Counted from the first letter of the stretch, positions 49,886 through 58,674 are shown. The stretch is 60,304 bases of DNA from Oscillospiraceae bacterium (GCA_015066345.1 SVOQ01000015.1:1-60304); one strand, 5' to 3'. Program-made: numbers and translations. Notes: generated from the sequence alone by a model not told the origin.

Positions 49886-50230
49886 GCCTCTCTTCGAAGA
49901 GAGGGGGACCACCTTTTTATTAATTTGGGATTAAATCAAAGTTTCAAGCGTGCCAAATAATAAAGAATAAAAATAAATTTAGTTGGGTGGTGGAGAGTTC
50001 TTGACGCGAACTTCTGAGCGTCTTTTCACCGTAAGGTGAAACTGTAACAAATTTATTGTTCTCGGTAAGTATATTGCAATTGAATCTTACGATTCAACGA
50101 CACGCCTGATGTCGTGTCGAGAACCACCCACCGTTCCGCTAAACTTAATTCTACACTCTACAACTGGCTCGCTTGATACCTATTCGTATAAATAATTCAT
50201 TTCAAGACGGTCCCCCCGCCTTCGAAGGCA
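49886..50230. repeat. Palindrome-bounded intergenic element, copy B
   Basis: The left end CCTCTCTTCGAAGAGAGG (49886-49903) runs into GGGGACC. Internal hairpins include TTCACCGTAAGGTGAA, GAATCTTACGATTC and CGACACGCCTGATGTCGTG. The right end GGTCCCCCC leads to GCCTTCGAAGGC (50218-50229). GGTGGAGAGT (near 49988) is shared with copy A at 2676-2900. No protein is encoded. Confidence 0.55.
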
Positions 50231-50284
50231 GGTATAAATAACCGCAACATTTTCTCCTACTCTGCAAATTCAAGTTTAATTAAA

Positions 50285-50611
50285 TCACAACAATTCTCTC
50301 AACTTATCAAGGAAAGCCTCTTCGCCAAAAGTATTAACTTTGAACAGAACAGCCTGGCTTCCGCCCGATGTAATTGCAGAAAGATAAATAGGTCCACCGG
50401 CATTTTGAAACAATGTAACATTCATACTCACACGGTTACCACCAGCATAACTGTATCTTTCAAAAACACGAACACTGCATCTGGCATCACCATCACAAAT
50501 ATCGCTGGAATCTTCAAGAGTAGCCGACATACTACCATTCAGTATTCCGTTTTCTATTGTCTTCAAAATCTGTCCGAAATCACCATTAAGAACCTGCTCT
50601 AATTTTGCCAT
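50285..50611 (-). CDS. DUF6054-like small protein
   Basis: A 108-residue soluble alpha/beta protein (LEQVLNGDFGQILKTIENGIL, CSVRVFERYSYAGGNRVSMNVTLFQ, VNTFGEEAFLDKL). The pattern agrees with DUF6054, a family of unknown function. AAGGAG precedes the ATG. It follows the 156-residue gene by 75 nt, perhaps in one transcript. Confidence 0.7.
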   Translation of the reverse strand: MAKLEQVLNGDFGQILKTIENGILNGSMSATLEDSSDICDGDARCSVRVFERYSYAGGNRVSMNVTLFQNAGGPIYLSAITSGGSQAVLFKVNTFGEEAFLDKLRELL

Positions 50612-50686
50612 TGCTTCTCCTTCTGTTCTTTACGCCAACATTTACTTATATCTTCAATTTGGATTTTACTGAAATGTGAAAAACAC

Positions 50687-51157
50687 TCATTCCTCCGATA
50701 TATTGTGAGGGCTGGGGTATTGCTCACAAAAAAGACCGTATTTTGTGGCAGTTTTTTCAACTACCACAGTAGGCAGCACCGAGCCAATGTACATGTAGTA
50801 ATCATAACCAAAATGGATAAAGAAATTTTTGCCTGTTAGTTTAAACCAACACTGTTCGCGAAGGCATGCAGAAATAAGTTTACGCATCTCAGCAACATCA
50901 GAAACAGTCGATGGAAGATAAATGTCTTTTGAATAACATTCCGCTTGCTCAACAGAAAGGCTAAGTATCTGTGCTTTTGACAACAAGTCTATACAGCAAT
51001 CAATATACGCATTTTCTGTGTCCAGATATTTTGCGTATGTTAGCTCAGTTTTGCCAAAACTTTTTCCAACATCGCTAAAGCTGGTCCACTCATCTACTGC
51101 ATATCGTCCGTCTATACGATTAGCAGGGTTATACTTGGTGATTCTGTATTCAAACAC
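50687..51157 (-). CDS. Soluble protein of unknown function
   Basis: 156 residues. The N-terminus FEYRITKYNPANRIDGRYAVDEWTSFSDVG begins the protein; the middle is helical with several Cys, and the end has GYDYYMYIGSVLPT. I do not recognise a characterised family. The start is GTG 51157, with GGGGAGG 8 nt upstream. Probably transcribed with the downstream DUF6054 gene. Confidence 0.65.
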   Translation of the reverse strand: MFEYRITKYNPANRIDGRYAVDEWTSFSDVGKSFGKTELTYAKYLDTENAYIDCCIDLLSKAQILSLSVEQAECYSKDIYLPSTVSDVAEMRKLISACLREQCWFKLTGKNFFIHFGYDYYMYIGSVLPTVVVEKTATKYGLFCEQYPSPHNISEE

Positions 51158-51213
51158 TCAGGCTACCTCCCCTCACGTCTATTCGCAAAATTCTCATTTA
51201 CCAATCCCACAAA

Positions 51214-52851
51214 TTATTTAGAAGTTACTTCACAATGCTTACCGATAATGAACCTTATTTCCGGAGATTGCAGTTTATTTCCGTTAGCTGTAATACCGTC
51301 AAGCTCAACCTGAACTGTGTTTGTGTTGCTGTCAGTACCTGCAATTTTCGGGCTCATATATGAAGTGTAGGAAACATTTCTGAAAACAACATTTTTAATT
51401 TCAAAATTCTCCGCTTCCTCATCATAAATCTTCACAAGAATCGGTCTGCCCTCGTCACGGAATATTTCAATATTTTCAAAAAGAACTCCGTCAATGCTAC
51501 CCTCGGTCTGCTCCGCTACAACAACAAGCGAGCCGATTCTGTCGTTATCCCATATACCGTCACGGTAAATTACAGCACAGTCACGGAAAGTCACATCGGA
51601 AATCCTCTTGTTGACTTCCCCCGTGATACCGAAGCATCTTGCATATCCACCCCAGGCAATGCAATTTGTGAATGTGATGCTTTTACTGTCCATTGTACCG
51701 CCGAGAGCCTTTACCTCAAAGGTGTCATCCGCTACTCTCGCAAAGCAGTTATCAATGCTTACGTTGTGGCTGTTGCAGATTGCAAAGCCGTCGCAGTTAC
51801 CACGGTTGCCGATGATATCAACATTGTCTATATCAACATCGGTACAGCAATACGAAATAAATGACCATTCGGGCGAGTTGATAATTTTCACATCTTTAAC
51901 GGTAACGTCATTACAATTAGTGAAAACAACTCCCCTTCTCTCTCGTCTGTCAAGACGTGTCATATCAATTACACCTCTACCGGCGAGAGTTATGTTTTCG
52001 CATTTATAGAAATTGATAAAAGGATACCTTGTAAGTCCGAAAGCATTATCTCCGGGAGCAGTAGGCTCTAAGTATTTATTTTCATCCTCGGCGCAATCAA
52101 TATCAAAAAGGTGGTTTGCAATCACATAAGCACCCTCGCGCAGATAAATAACAAGATTTTTGTTACCAACCAGGTTGACGTAATCGTACTCATACACGCC
52201 TTTATCAAGAACCCAGACGTTATCCTCTCCGTATTCCTCTATGTATGCCGCAATTTCTTTATCCTCATCAACCTTTTCACGTACCATAAGAGTATAGCCG
52301 TAGTATTGATTTGCGTCGTTAAAAAGGAAGGTATAGACACCCGTTTTATTGATTGATGCTTTTACGGTGTTGTTTTTACACTGTGCCTCTACACCGTGTG
52401 ATTCAGGTAACACAATGGCATTTTTAAGCTCTACATCAGCACCGGTTATCTCAATATTGAAAGAAAACTCCTCGCTTGAATCAACATAAATTTCAGAGAA
52501 TGAGTGGAGAGTACCCGTATCGTCAACACGTATGAAAACCACTGAAGCATAAACAGGAATTTCCTCTCCGCTTACCTTTGCGGTGTAATAAGGCGATATT
52601 GTTATGCCGTTTATATCGTCATATCCGCCGGACTGTACATATTCAGGAAGCTGAGCCGATGCTCTGCCTACAAGTTCCTGCTCGGTAAGTCCTGCCTCTT
52701 CAAGAGTAATTATTGCCTCATCGGGATATTCAAGATACGAAAAATCAAAATTCTTACTTTCGGGATAAACTGTTCCGGGAAACACCAGATTTGAACAGAA
52801 AATCGAAACGGTTGTGAAAAGTGTAATCAAAAATTTAACGATAGTTTGCAT
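51214..52851 (-). CDS. Exported GH28-like polygalacturonase-type beta-helix enzyme
   Basis: 545 residues. Residues 1-26 are a signal peptide. A beta domain (about 60-200) precedes a right-handed beta-helix with GH28-style segments: GRGVIDMTRL, NSPEWSFISYCCTDVDIDNVDIIG, NCDGFAICNSHNV and RVADDTFEVKA. The usual GH28 NTDG is read here as NCDG and the DD pair as ADD, so catalytic carboxylates are partly conserved. Acts probably on pectin-like polygalacturonides or related beta-helix substrates. AGGAGG precedes the ATG. Behind promoter cassette copy 2. Confidence 0.78.
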   Translation of the reverse strand: MQTIVKFLITLFTTVSIFCSNLVFPGTVYPESKNFDFSYLEYPDEAIITLEEAGLTEQELVGRASAQLPEYVQSGGYDDINGITISPYYTAKVSGEEIPVYASVVFIRVDDTGTLHSFSEIYVDSSEEFSFNIEITGADVELKNAIVLPESHGVEAQCKNNTVKASINKTGVYTFLFNDANQYYGYTLMVREKVDEDKEIAAYIEEYGEDNVWVLDKGVYEYDYVNLVGNKNLVIYLREGAYVIANHLFDIDCAEDENKYLEPTAPGDNAFGLTRYPFINFYKCENITLAGRGVIDMTRLDRRERRGVVFTNCNDVTVKDVKIINSPEWSFISYCCTDVDIDNVDIIGNRGNCDGFAICNSHNVSIDNCFARVADDTFEVKALGGTMDSKSITFTNCIAWGGYARCFGITGEVNKRISDVTFRDCAVIYRDGIWDNDRIGSLVVVAEQTEGSIDGVLFENIEIFRDEGRPILVKIYDEEAENFEIKNVVFRNVSYTSYMSPKIAGTDSNTNTVQVELDGITANGNKLQSPEIRFIIGKHCEVTSK

Positions 52852-52916
52852 TATCTTTCCTCCTATTCTTTACGTAAACATTTGCTCATATCTACAAATT
52901 TAAATTTGTCAACCCC

Positions 52917-52990
52917 ATTATACCATACCTTCCGCCACATTTCCACAGTTACATTTATGTACAAAAAATTCAACTGCATAATACAAAGAA
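52917..52990 (-). promoter_or_regulatory. Repeated promoter cassette, copy 2
   Basis: On minus: TTATGCAGTTGAATTTTTTG, then AATGTAACTG, TGGAAA, 17 nt, TATAAT (complement of 52917-52922). It drives the GH28-like gene. Confidence 0.75.
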
Positions 52991-53003
52991 TAAGAAAACA
53001 TCA

Positions 53004-53027
53004 GGCAGTGCACCGAGGTACACTGCC
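53004..53027 (-). terminator. Terminator of the GNAT gene
   Basis: GGCAGTG (53004-53010) and CACTGCC (53021-53027) with a 10-nt loop; T-rich on minus afterwards. Confidence 0.7.
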
Positions 53028-53044
53028 CTTGTTTTATTCGTCCT

Positions 53045-53671
53045 TCAGAAAAGCTGCGTTGGAAGCTTCAATTTTTCTTTCGGCGGGAACTGCTTGTCAA
53101 ACTCCTGTGCCTCATCTTCATTTACAAAATATCCCTGTGGCGGAGTGTATTTACCTGTAACACCTTTGAGATAACCTTTTTTCAGTTCCTTGCAAAGGAA
53201 GAATGATGCATCTGCATCTTCGGGTAAATCGTGGTAACGAATGCCGAATTCACCGGCATAAGTAAAACCGCTTTTGCCATAAAAGCCAATGTCACCTTCA
53301 AAGCATATTGCACCAAAGCCCATTCCCGTTGCTTTTTCCAGAGAATAGTCAAGCAGGATTTTACCATAACCCTGACGCTTCAGTTCATTTGCAATACAGA
53401 TAGGACCCATTGTCACGATTGGAATATACCTGCCATCATCGGATTGGATAACAGCATTCATAAACATATTTTGTCCTATGATTTTGCCGTCCTTTTCCAT
53501 AACAAAGTCAAGTTCGGGAATGAATGCATCATCATTACGAAGTTGGTTGAGTACATAATGCTCAAGGCAACCGGGACGGTACACATTCCAAAATGATTCC
53601 CTTACAAGATTTTCAACTTCTCTTTGTTCTTCTTTTCTTTCATTACGAATCATTAAGTCATTTTTATTCAT
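53045..53671 (-). CDS. GNAT-family N-acetyltransferase
   Basis: 208 residues. The acetyl-CoA-binding GNAT segment PICIANELKRQGYGKILLDYSLEKA (near 90-115) contains the RQGYG loop, a variant of the Q/RxxGxG/A motif. The C-terminal part (about 150-208) is an extra region with LCKELKKGYLKGVTGKY. Cytoplasmic; acceptor substrate unknown. AGGAGG precedes the ATG at 53671. Confidence 0.85.
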   Translation of the reverse strand: MNKNDLMIRNERKEEQREVENLVRESFWNVYRPGCLEHYVLNQLRNDDAFIPELDFVMEKDGKIIGQNMFMNAVIQSDDGRYIPIVTMGPICIANELKRQGYGKILLDYSLEKATGMGFGAICFEGDIGFYGKSGFTYAGEFGIRYHDLPEDADASFFLCKELKKGYLKGVTGKYTPPQGYFVNEDEAQEFDKQFPPKEKLKLPTQLF

Positions 53672-53832
53672 TGTTTTTCCTCCTGAAAATTGTTGACCTT
53701 CAATGTGGGAGGCTTGTGCGATTGTATTTACAAACCTCCTCGGTTAAAACACAATCTCCACTGTCTTGATTGTTTTTCTCAAAAAGCAATCTCCTTTAAA
53801 AATAATATTTATAATCAAACCCGAAGGCAGGA

Positions 53833-54492
53833 TTATCTGTCTAAAAATTTAAGTTTGCTGACAAAACAATACAGCATTACAAGTCCACAACTGAGTATTG
53901 CACCGCCAATTATATCAGTAATCCAATGTACACCTGAAAGAATTCTGCCGATAACCATAAAAAGAATAAAAACAATGATTGACAATGAAATAAGCTTTTT
54001 CAGAGTTTCATTTTTGATACGATTATTAAATTGCATAATTGTTGTCGGCATAATACACATTACAAGCATAGTGGTTGTCGACGGATAAGATGCTTCCAAA
54101 ATACCGTTTACCAGTATTGGTCTGTAGTTTACAACAAACAGTTCAAAGAAAATGTACATTGCAATTACAAGAACATAAAAACCGCCGAGAACAAGAATAC
54201 TGTAATCAACTTTCAGAATTCGCTTTCTCTTAATCCACTGTATAAATCCAAGCAAAGCAAATCCCATAGCGAAACCGAGCGGAACCAGACCTAACCAATC
54301 GGTAATCGTATAAAGCGACATATTAACACCTGTAAGATTATGAACAAACTGATTAAGTGTTGCAAATCCGACAGCAGAGTTTTGAGGACCGATTGCTTTA
54401 ATATCAATAAATTGAATTACTATCGTCCACAACGCAAATCCCACAATCATGCTGATTGCGGTATAAAGAGTCTTTTGATTGTTTTTTGTCAT
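53833..54492 (-). CDS. PAP2-family membrane phosphatase
   Basis: 219 residues, six hydrophobic helices. The three PAP2 signatures are present in part: NYRPI (motif 1, RP), SYPSTTT (motif 2, PSxx, with Thr where His is usual), and GRILSGVHWITDI (motif 3, R-x5-H-x3-D). Family members dephosphorylate lipid phosphates such as phosphatidate or undecaprenyl pyrophosphate. The missing His of motif 2 may lower activity. ATG 54492, AAGGTAGG upstream. Confidence 0.8.
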   Translation of the reverse strand: MTKNNQKTLYTAISMIVGFALWTIVIQFIDIKAIGPQNSAVGFATLNQFVHNLTGVNMSLYTITDWLGLVPLGFAMGFALLGFIQWIKRKRILKVDYSILVLGGFYVLVIAMYIFFELFVVNYRPILVNGILEASYPSTTTMLVMCIMPTTIMQFNNRIKNETLKKLISLSIIVFILFMVIGRILSGVHWITDIIGGAILSCGLVMLYCFVSKLKFLDR

Positions 54493-54602
54493 TTTTATCA
54501 ACCTACCTTTTAAATATTTGGCTTTCGCCTGAATTAAGTTTAAAGGAAGGCTGGAACAACCACAAGAAACGGGATGTCACACGAACGACACTTTCCGTAT
54601 CA

Positions 54603-55205
54603 TTACCATTTTATAAGCAACAACGCCTTAATAATGAGCAATACGAACATAAAAGCTGCTGCATAAGGTTGCGTGCTAATGATAAAAATCAGTATTCCCA
54701 CTGTGTTTAATATTAAAGAAATTTTACTTTTATTTTTAATCCAAAATGTATTCTGACATTTTTGCAAAGCAAGTGTTAAAATTCCCATCGAAATAATTGA
54801 AATTACAATAGCAAAATAAACAATTCGCAAATAGAACGATATTTCAATAAATGACAACAGTGATACTGCTTGTACACTTTCATTTGCAGCCTGACCGAAG
54901 AACGGAACAAAAAAGAACATCGCTATACAAATGTCAAGCAATCCGAATACTAAATCACGAAAATAATTTCGCTTTTGATTCGTATCTTCTTCAGCTATTA
55001 TAAGTAACTCCTCACCTGACAGAAGTTCATCAATCGTTATTCCGAAAAATTCAGATAATGCCTTCAATGAATCAATGCTTGGATAACCTCTGCCTGATTC
55101 CCATTTTGAAATTGCAGTTCGTGAAACATAAATAGCCTCTGCAAGTTCTTCTTGAGTAATTTCTTTTTGTTTTCGAAGCTGTTGTAATTTCTCATTAAAT
55201 TCCAT
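54603..55205 (-). CDS. XRE-family regulator with C-terminal membrane domain
   Basis: 200 residues. HTH at about 6-60 (LRKQKEITQEELAEAIYVSRTAISKWESGR), then four transmembrane helices. Such membrane-linked XRE proteins may sense envelope signals. It lies 110 nt before the PAP2 gene and may be co-transcribed; functional link unknown. Confidence 0.82.
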   Translation of the reverse strand: MEFNEKLQQLRKQKEITQEELAEAIYVSRTAISKWESGRGYPSIDSLKALSEFFGITIDELLSGEELLIIAEEDTNQKRNYFRDLVFGLLDICIAMFFFVPFFGQAANESVQAVSLLSFIEISFYLRIVYFAIVISIISMGILTLALQKCQNTFWIKNKSKISLILNTVGILIFIISTQPYAAAFMFVLLIIKALLLIKW

Positions 55206-55786
55206 AACAAACTCACTTTAAAAATATTGTTTATAAAAATTATACCACAACCCTATCAAACAAATCAACCTGAATACATATTCTCCTGCTTATTCAGATG
55301 GAGGCTCTAATAAAAAGAAACTGCCCTCCAAAAGTGAGAGCAGTTAAAAAATTAGTTAGAGTGGGTAAAGCGTATCCGAACCAGCCTTAAACGGCGAGGT
55401 TTCGGTACTTTTGCCCGATTTGCCCTTGAAAGGCGCCAGCCTGTCTGCAGTCAAATACGACCAAAATTCCTCGAAACCTCATCCATTTAAGGTCGGAGAA
55501 TTTTGTGATTAAGTATTTTTCGCTCAGATGAGGCAAAAACGCAGTAAATCCTGACGGATTTACGAGTATTTTAACGAAATATGAGTGGAAAAGACTATCC
55601 CAAAATCTGGTTCGGATATGCTTTATCCACTCTAATCAAAGTGAATTTCTTTATCTTTTTTTATACACGACCAATTCAGGATTTTCGCCATTTTCTTCAT
55701 AGGTGCAGACAAGGATAAGGATTGTAGTTTGAACAGCAACTTGCTGTTGCTATCAGTTCGATTAATTGGAATTTGTCCTACTATGT
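55206..55786. other. Gene-free gap holding a terminator and a MITE-like element
   Basis: The 581 bases hold the upstream region of the XRE gene, an imperfect terminator stem at 55322-55350 (AACTGC ... GCAGTT, T-rich on minus), the terminal-inverted-repeat element at 55356-55635, and about 150 bp of remaining AT-rich sequence with nothing recognised. Confidence 0.6.
55356..55635. mobile_element. MITE-like element with 29-bp terminal inverted repeats
   Basis: Left TIR begins TTAGAGTGGGTAAAGCG (55356-55384); right TIR ends GCTTTATCCACTCTAA (55607-55635). The two match at 27 of 29 positions. Inside, CGAGGTTTCGG on the left faces CCTCGAAACCTC on the right, and CCTTAAA faces TTTAAGG, so much of the 280 bp can fold. 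No coding sequence. It lies between the 2H phosphoesterase gene and its probable terminator at 55322-55350. Transposase family not identified; a TA or TTA target is possible. Confidence 0.75.
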
Positions 55787-56326
55787 TCAGGCCTTCAAAT
55801 CAACAGTGTAAATTTCTTCTACAGGAAAAGTTATTTTAATTAATCCTATTGAAGAGAACTTACCAACCCAACTTTCAAACTCATGCAATAATAAAGTGCC
55901 GGCTTTATAGAAAACTTCTTCGTCATCCTCCTGAGTCATAGCTAAAGTACAGTGCGGTACCCATCTGTTGGGAAGATACCATTCCCATCCTTTCGTATCA
56001 AAACCTCGCATATATTTATGTAATTCTCTCTGAAACCGATACATATCCTCAGTCATAACAGGAGATGCAAAAATTGCTCTTGTATCATTAAACATTCCAA
56101 TAGAACCCAAACATGCAGGCATTTGCTTATGAGTCTTTGCAAATCGTTTTAATTGTTTTATACATTTTTCTTCATTCAAATCATTAAAACACGCTAATGT
56201 AATATGAGGTCTGGTTTTCCATTCCAAAAACTTTGTGCTCAATTTTTCATCTGCTACTCTTTTGGCTAAATTATAAAGCTTTTCTTCCAAATCTTTATCG
56301 AAAAACAATTCAATTGCGTACTGCAT
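55787..56326 (-). CDS. 2H phosphoesterase (LigT/2'-5' RNA ligase-like)
   Basis: 179 residues with two H-x-T/S motifs: RPHITLACF (near 40) and VPHCTLAM (near 128). These form the active site of 2H phosphoesterases, which open cyclic 2',3'-phosphates or act on related nucleotides. Usual length for the family. Soluble; physiological substrate unknown. Confidence 0.88.
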   Translation of the reverse strand: MQYAIELFFDKDLEEKLYNLAKRVADEKLSTKFLEWKTRPHITLACFNDLNEEKCIKQLKRFAKTHKQMPACLGSIGMFNDTRAIFASPVMTEDMYRFQRELHKYMRGFDTKGWEWYLPNRWVPHCTLAMTQEDDEEVFYKAGTLLLHEFESWVGKFSSIGLIKITFPVEEIYTVDLKA

Positions 56327-56361
56327 ATTACCCTATCCCTCAAATTCTTATTTATATCTCC

Positions 56362-56709
56362 TTATGATGTGTATGTTCCTCCCGTATTTTCTTTATTAAG
56401 GGTTCCCTCAACTTCAATCAAAAGGCATTTAACCAATTCCTTACATATGGGGCGATGCTTCGTTCCTTTGGGAATGATTATAAAATCACCTTCACACAAA
56501 TGTGTTAATCCGTCCTCAAATTCAATGTCAAATTCTCCCTCAATACAGTAAAACATTTCATCAGAATTTTCGTGTACATGAAAATCTAAAGTTCTGTTTT
56601 CAGCCTGCAATACATTTAGCATATGATTATTCAATGTGCCTACTCTCTTATAGCAGAATAATTCATCGATCATATTTGCATTCTCTTTCAAATTTACTTT
56701 TTGTATCAA
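56362..56709 (-). CDS. Cupin-domain protein
   Basis: 115 residues, single cupin_2 barrel with the two motifs HVHENSDEMFYCIEGEFDIE (metal His/His/Glu) and IPKGTKHRP (metal His). Probably a metal-dependent isomerase, dioxygenase or sugar sensor. Start TTG 56709 with GGAGG 8 nt upstream. Behind promoter cassette copy 3. Confidence 0.85.
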   Translation of the reverse strand: MIQKVNLKENANMIDELFCYKRVGTLNNHMLNVLQAENRTLDFHVHENSDEMFYCIEGEFDIEFEDGLTHLCEGDFIIIPKGTKHRPICKELVKCLLIEVEGTLNKENTGGTYTS

Positions 56710-56741
56710 TTCTCTCCCCTCCGGAATCTAATGCATTAATC

Positions 56742-56817
56742 CCATTATACCATATCTTCCGCCACATTTCCACAGTTACATTCATGTAAAAAACTTTACT
56801 GCATAATTCAAAGAAAA
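56742..56817 (-). promoter_or_regulatory. Repeated promoter cassette, copy 3
   Basis: On minus: TTATGCAGTAAAGTTTTTTA, CATGAATGTAACTG, TGGAAA, 17 nt, TATAAT (complement of 56744-56749). It drives the cupin gene. Confidence 0.75.
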
Positions 56818-56839
56818 ACACCTGCCAAACGGCAGGTGT
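56818..56839 (-). terminator. Terminator of the HipBA operon
   Basis: ACACCTGCC (56818-56826) and GGCAGGTGT (56831-56839), 4-nt loop, T run on minus. Confidence 0.85.
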
Positions 56840-56851
56840 ACGAATTTAAAA

Positions 56852-58141
56852 TTACAACCCTAAAATTGTTTTTATTCTCTCAATATTTCTTTCTGACATT
56901 TCCGTTTGCCTTGCAAAGAATTCCCATTTTGAAACAGCATTTTTTACTTGCTCAATACTTTTTTCTGCATCAGATTTTTTGATACCCACCTTTTCAGCAA
57001 CCATCAACATATCATCTTTTGTTATGTTGTCAGCCTTTCCGTTAATAAGCATCTGATGAGCCTTAACCCATTGACTGTCTTTTCTGTATGCAAAGGTTAC
57101 ATCGTAAGCAGGTGATAAAGACCAGACACCTTTTTTATCCATAAGGAATGATATGTTTTTGGTATGGTCATCATAGTTTTTAGCATATTCATTGAAGACC
57201 ATTCGTTTAAATAATTGAATGTAGTCGCTATAAGGAAGCTTAAGCTTCTTCATTACAGAAAAAGCATCCTCGTAGGAATAAATCATTGGTGAATTAAAGT
57301 CCATATGAGCTAAAGCGCAAAGCGTTTGCATGTGCAGCTTCCTGCCGTTTTTACCTGTTCTGTCAAAACGCTTTGTCATAAAATGAGCTTTTCCTTTTTC
57401 TTTGTAAAGCTTACATTCACTCATTTCTATACCCGCTTCAACAGCCATAAGATAATAGGCATATTCAATCTTAGTATATTCGCTATCATCAGGACGAGTG
57501 TCCTTATCCCTGTTGTTTTTAATACTATCAAATTTTAATAACCAATATTCATAGCCTTTACCTGCTTCAATCTGACCTGAACGGATATCGTTTGTTTCAG
57601 GATTCCATGCTATAAGAGTCTTAGCTCTTGCTCCGCCAACAGAAGAACTGCATTCCATCAACTGAGACATAAGACGATCATTTTCTTCAATATGAATATT
57701 CTCTTTTTCAGAAAGTATTTCAGAAGCAAGTATTGTTAAAGCGTCAAGGTCAACAGGCTCGTCTATCGCTCCGATTTCCCGGGAAGGCTCGTATTCCAAA
57801 GCACCCATACCTCTTTTGCCTGTATAACAAAGCCTTTCTATAACAGATAAGCTATCAGGCGCTCTTCCCTGACTTTCTAAATATCTGTTGATAACAATGT
57901 TACCGAATCTGTCAGGAAGCGAATCTGCAACCATACCCGGAAGTCCGTAAAAGGTTTGTTCCGGCAAGCTACGGAAAGAATAGGTAACGTTTGATAACGG
58001 CATTGTAACAGGTGAAATTTCAATATTACTTTTCAAAAACTCATCATCATACTGAAACCCTACTAAACCATTATCCTCCTGATGAAGATAACCTACAGTA
58101 GTACCCCACATTCTAACACGAACAGTATTTACTTTTTTCAA
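56852..58141 (-). CDS. hipA: HipA-type Ser/Thr kinase toxin (full length)
   Basis: 429 residues. N-subdomain 1 (about 5-105; RVRMWGTTVGYLHQ, LPEQTFYGLPGMVADSLPDRFG), kinase core with a Gly-rich loop SSSVGGARAK (near 170), catalytic loop KNYDDHTKNISF (near 318) and metal motif SPAYDVTFAY. It phosphorylates a translation factor or tRNA synthetase in known members and causes growth arrest. Coupled to the HipB-like gene by ATGA. Complete, unlike the split HipS/HipT 12 kb away. Confidence 0.87.
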   Translation of the reverse strand: MKKVNTVRVRMWGTTVGYLHQEDNGLVGFQYDDEFLKSNIEISPVTMPLSNVTYSFRSLPEQTFYGLPGMVADSLPDRFGNIVINRYLESQGRAPDSLSVIERLCYTGKRGMGALEYEPSREIGAIDEPVDLDALTILASEILSEKENIHIEENDRLMSQLMECSSSVGGARAKTLIAWNPETNDIRSGQIEAGKGYEYWLLKFDSIKNNRDKDTRPDDSEYTKIEYAYYLMAVEAGIEMSECKLYKEKGKAHFMTKRFDRTGKNGRKLHMQTLCALAHMDFNSPMIYSYEDAFSVMKKLKLPYSDYIQLFKRMVFNEYAKNYDDHTKNISFLMDKKGVWSLSPAYDVTFAYRKDSQWVKAHQMLINGKADNITKDDMLMVAEKVGIKKSDAEKSIEQVKNAVSKWEFFARQTEMSERNIERIKTILGL

Positions 58142-58494
58142 TCTTCATCATCCTCCCTGTCTTCTCCCCAGACCCAAGTATCGTTTGAAGCCTTCTTGTC
58201 AGGTCTTGCGCGTTTTCTGATTGCTTTTTCTTCAAACATCGCTTTGTAATCAGGTTTAGGTTCAGGAATAAGCATATCAAGATTATCCAATAAATTAAAT
58301 TCCGATAAAATTTTAATTATGGCAGACCACTTTGTATCATCACCATTTTCTATACGCATTAATGTAGTTACCGAAACGCCACATCTCTGAGCAAGCTGAT
58401 GCTGTGTAATATTCAAGGAAATCCTATATTGTTTTATACGATTTCCAAATTCTTGTAAAATTGCTTTTTCGCTGTCAAATTGCGTAATCCTCAT
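58138..58494 (-). CDS. hipB: HipB-like XRE antitoxin
   Basis: 118 residues. HTH at about 15-65 (RIKQYRISLNITQHQLAQRCGVSVTTLMRIENG) and an unusual basic/acidic C-terminal tail (KPDYKAMFEEKAIRKRARPDKK), probably contacting HipA. AGGAGG precedes the ATG. The promoter (TTGACA at 58557-58562) is framed by an inverted repeat AACTATTCA/TGAATAGTT, the candidate operator. Confidence 0.83.
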   Translation of the reverse strand: MRITQFDSEKAILQEFGNRIKQYRISLNITQHQLAQRCGVSVTTLMRIENGDDTKWSAIIKILSEFNLLDNLDMLIPEPKPDYKAMFEEKAIRKRARPDKKASNDTWVWGEDREDDED

Positions 58495-58511
58495 AACTCC
58501 TCCTGAAAAAT

Positions 58512-58574
58512 AACTATTCAGATTTGCAACATTATATTAACATAACGCACTTAATATGTCAACTTTGAATAGTT
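58512..58574. promoter_or_regulatory. HipBA promoter and candidate operator
   Basis: AACTATTCA (58512-58520) and TGAATAGTT (58566-58574) are a perfect 9-bp inverted repeat 45 bp apart. Between them on minus lie TTGACA (58557-58562) and, 17 nt on, TAATAT (58534-58539). Each arm could be one half of a looped repression complex. Confidence 0.6.
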
Positions 58575-58599
58575 AACATAAAATTTCAACATATACCAA

Positions 58600-58645
58600 A
58601 TACAATTTCAAATGTAAAAAATTTTACTGCATAATACAAAGAAAA
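58600..58645 (-). repeat. Partial promoter cassette before HipBA
   Basis: On minus, TATTATGCAGTAAAATTTTT then ACATTTGAAATTGTATTT. The left half matches the four full cassettes; the TGGAAA/TATAAT half is missing. It resembles the stretch at 45063-45100 before HipBST. Confidence 0.55.
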
Positions 58646-58668
58646 GAGCAGACCGAAATCTGCTCTTA
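58642..58668 (-). terminator. Terminator of the polytopic membrane protein gene
   Basis: AAGAGCAGA (58644-58652) and TCTGCTCTT (58659-58667), 9-bp stem, followed by TTTCTTT on minus. Confidence 0.8.
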
Positions 58669-58674
58669 TATATT

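Larger units (their letters stand above)
49406..50284. other. Gene-poor gap with terminator, tRNA 3' fragment and palindromic repeat
   Basis: This 879-base interval holds, in order, the upstream region of the beta-helix gene, a terminator at 49577-49612, a tRNA-Pro-like 3' fragment at 49612-49633 with two inserted hairpins, and the palindrome-bounded repeat at 49886-50230. A minus-strand 79-codon frame at 49673-49912 crosses these elements and I regard it as non-coding. Confidence 0.6.

Noticed and set aside
49673-49912. Minus-strand frame of 79 codons
   Set aside because: It crosses the tRNA-like remnant and the left hairpin of the palindromic repeat, has no ribosome site and no recognisable fold.
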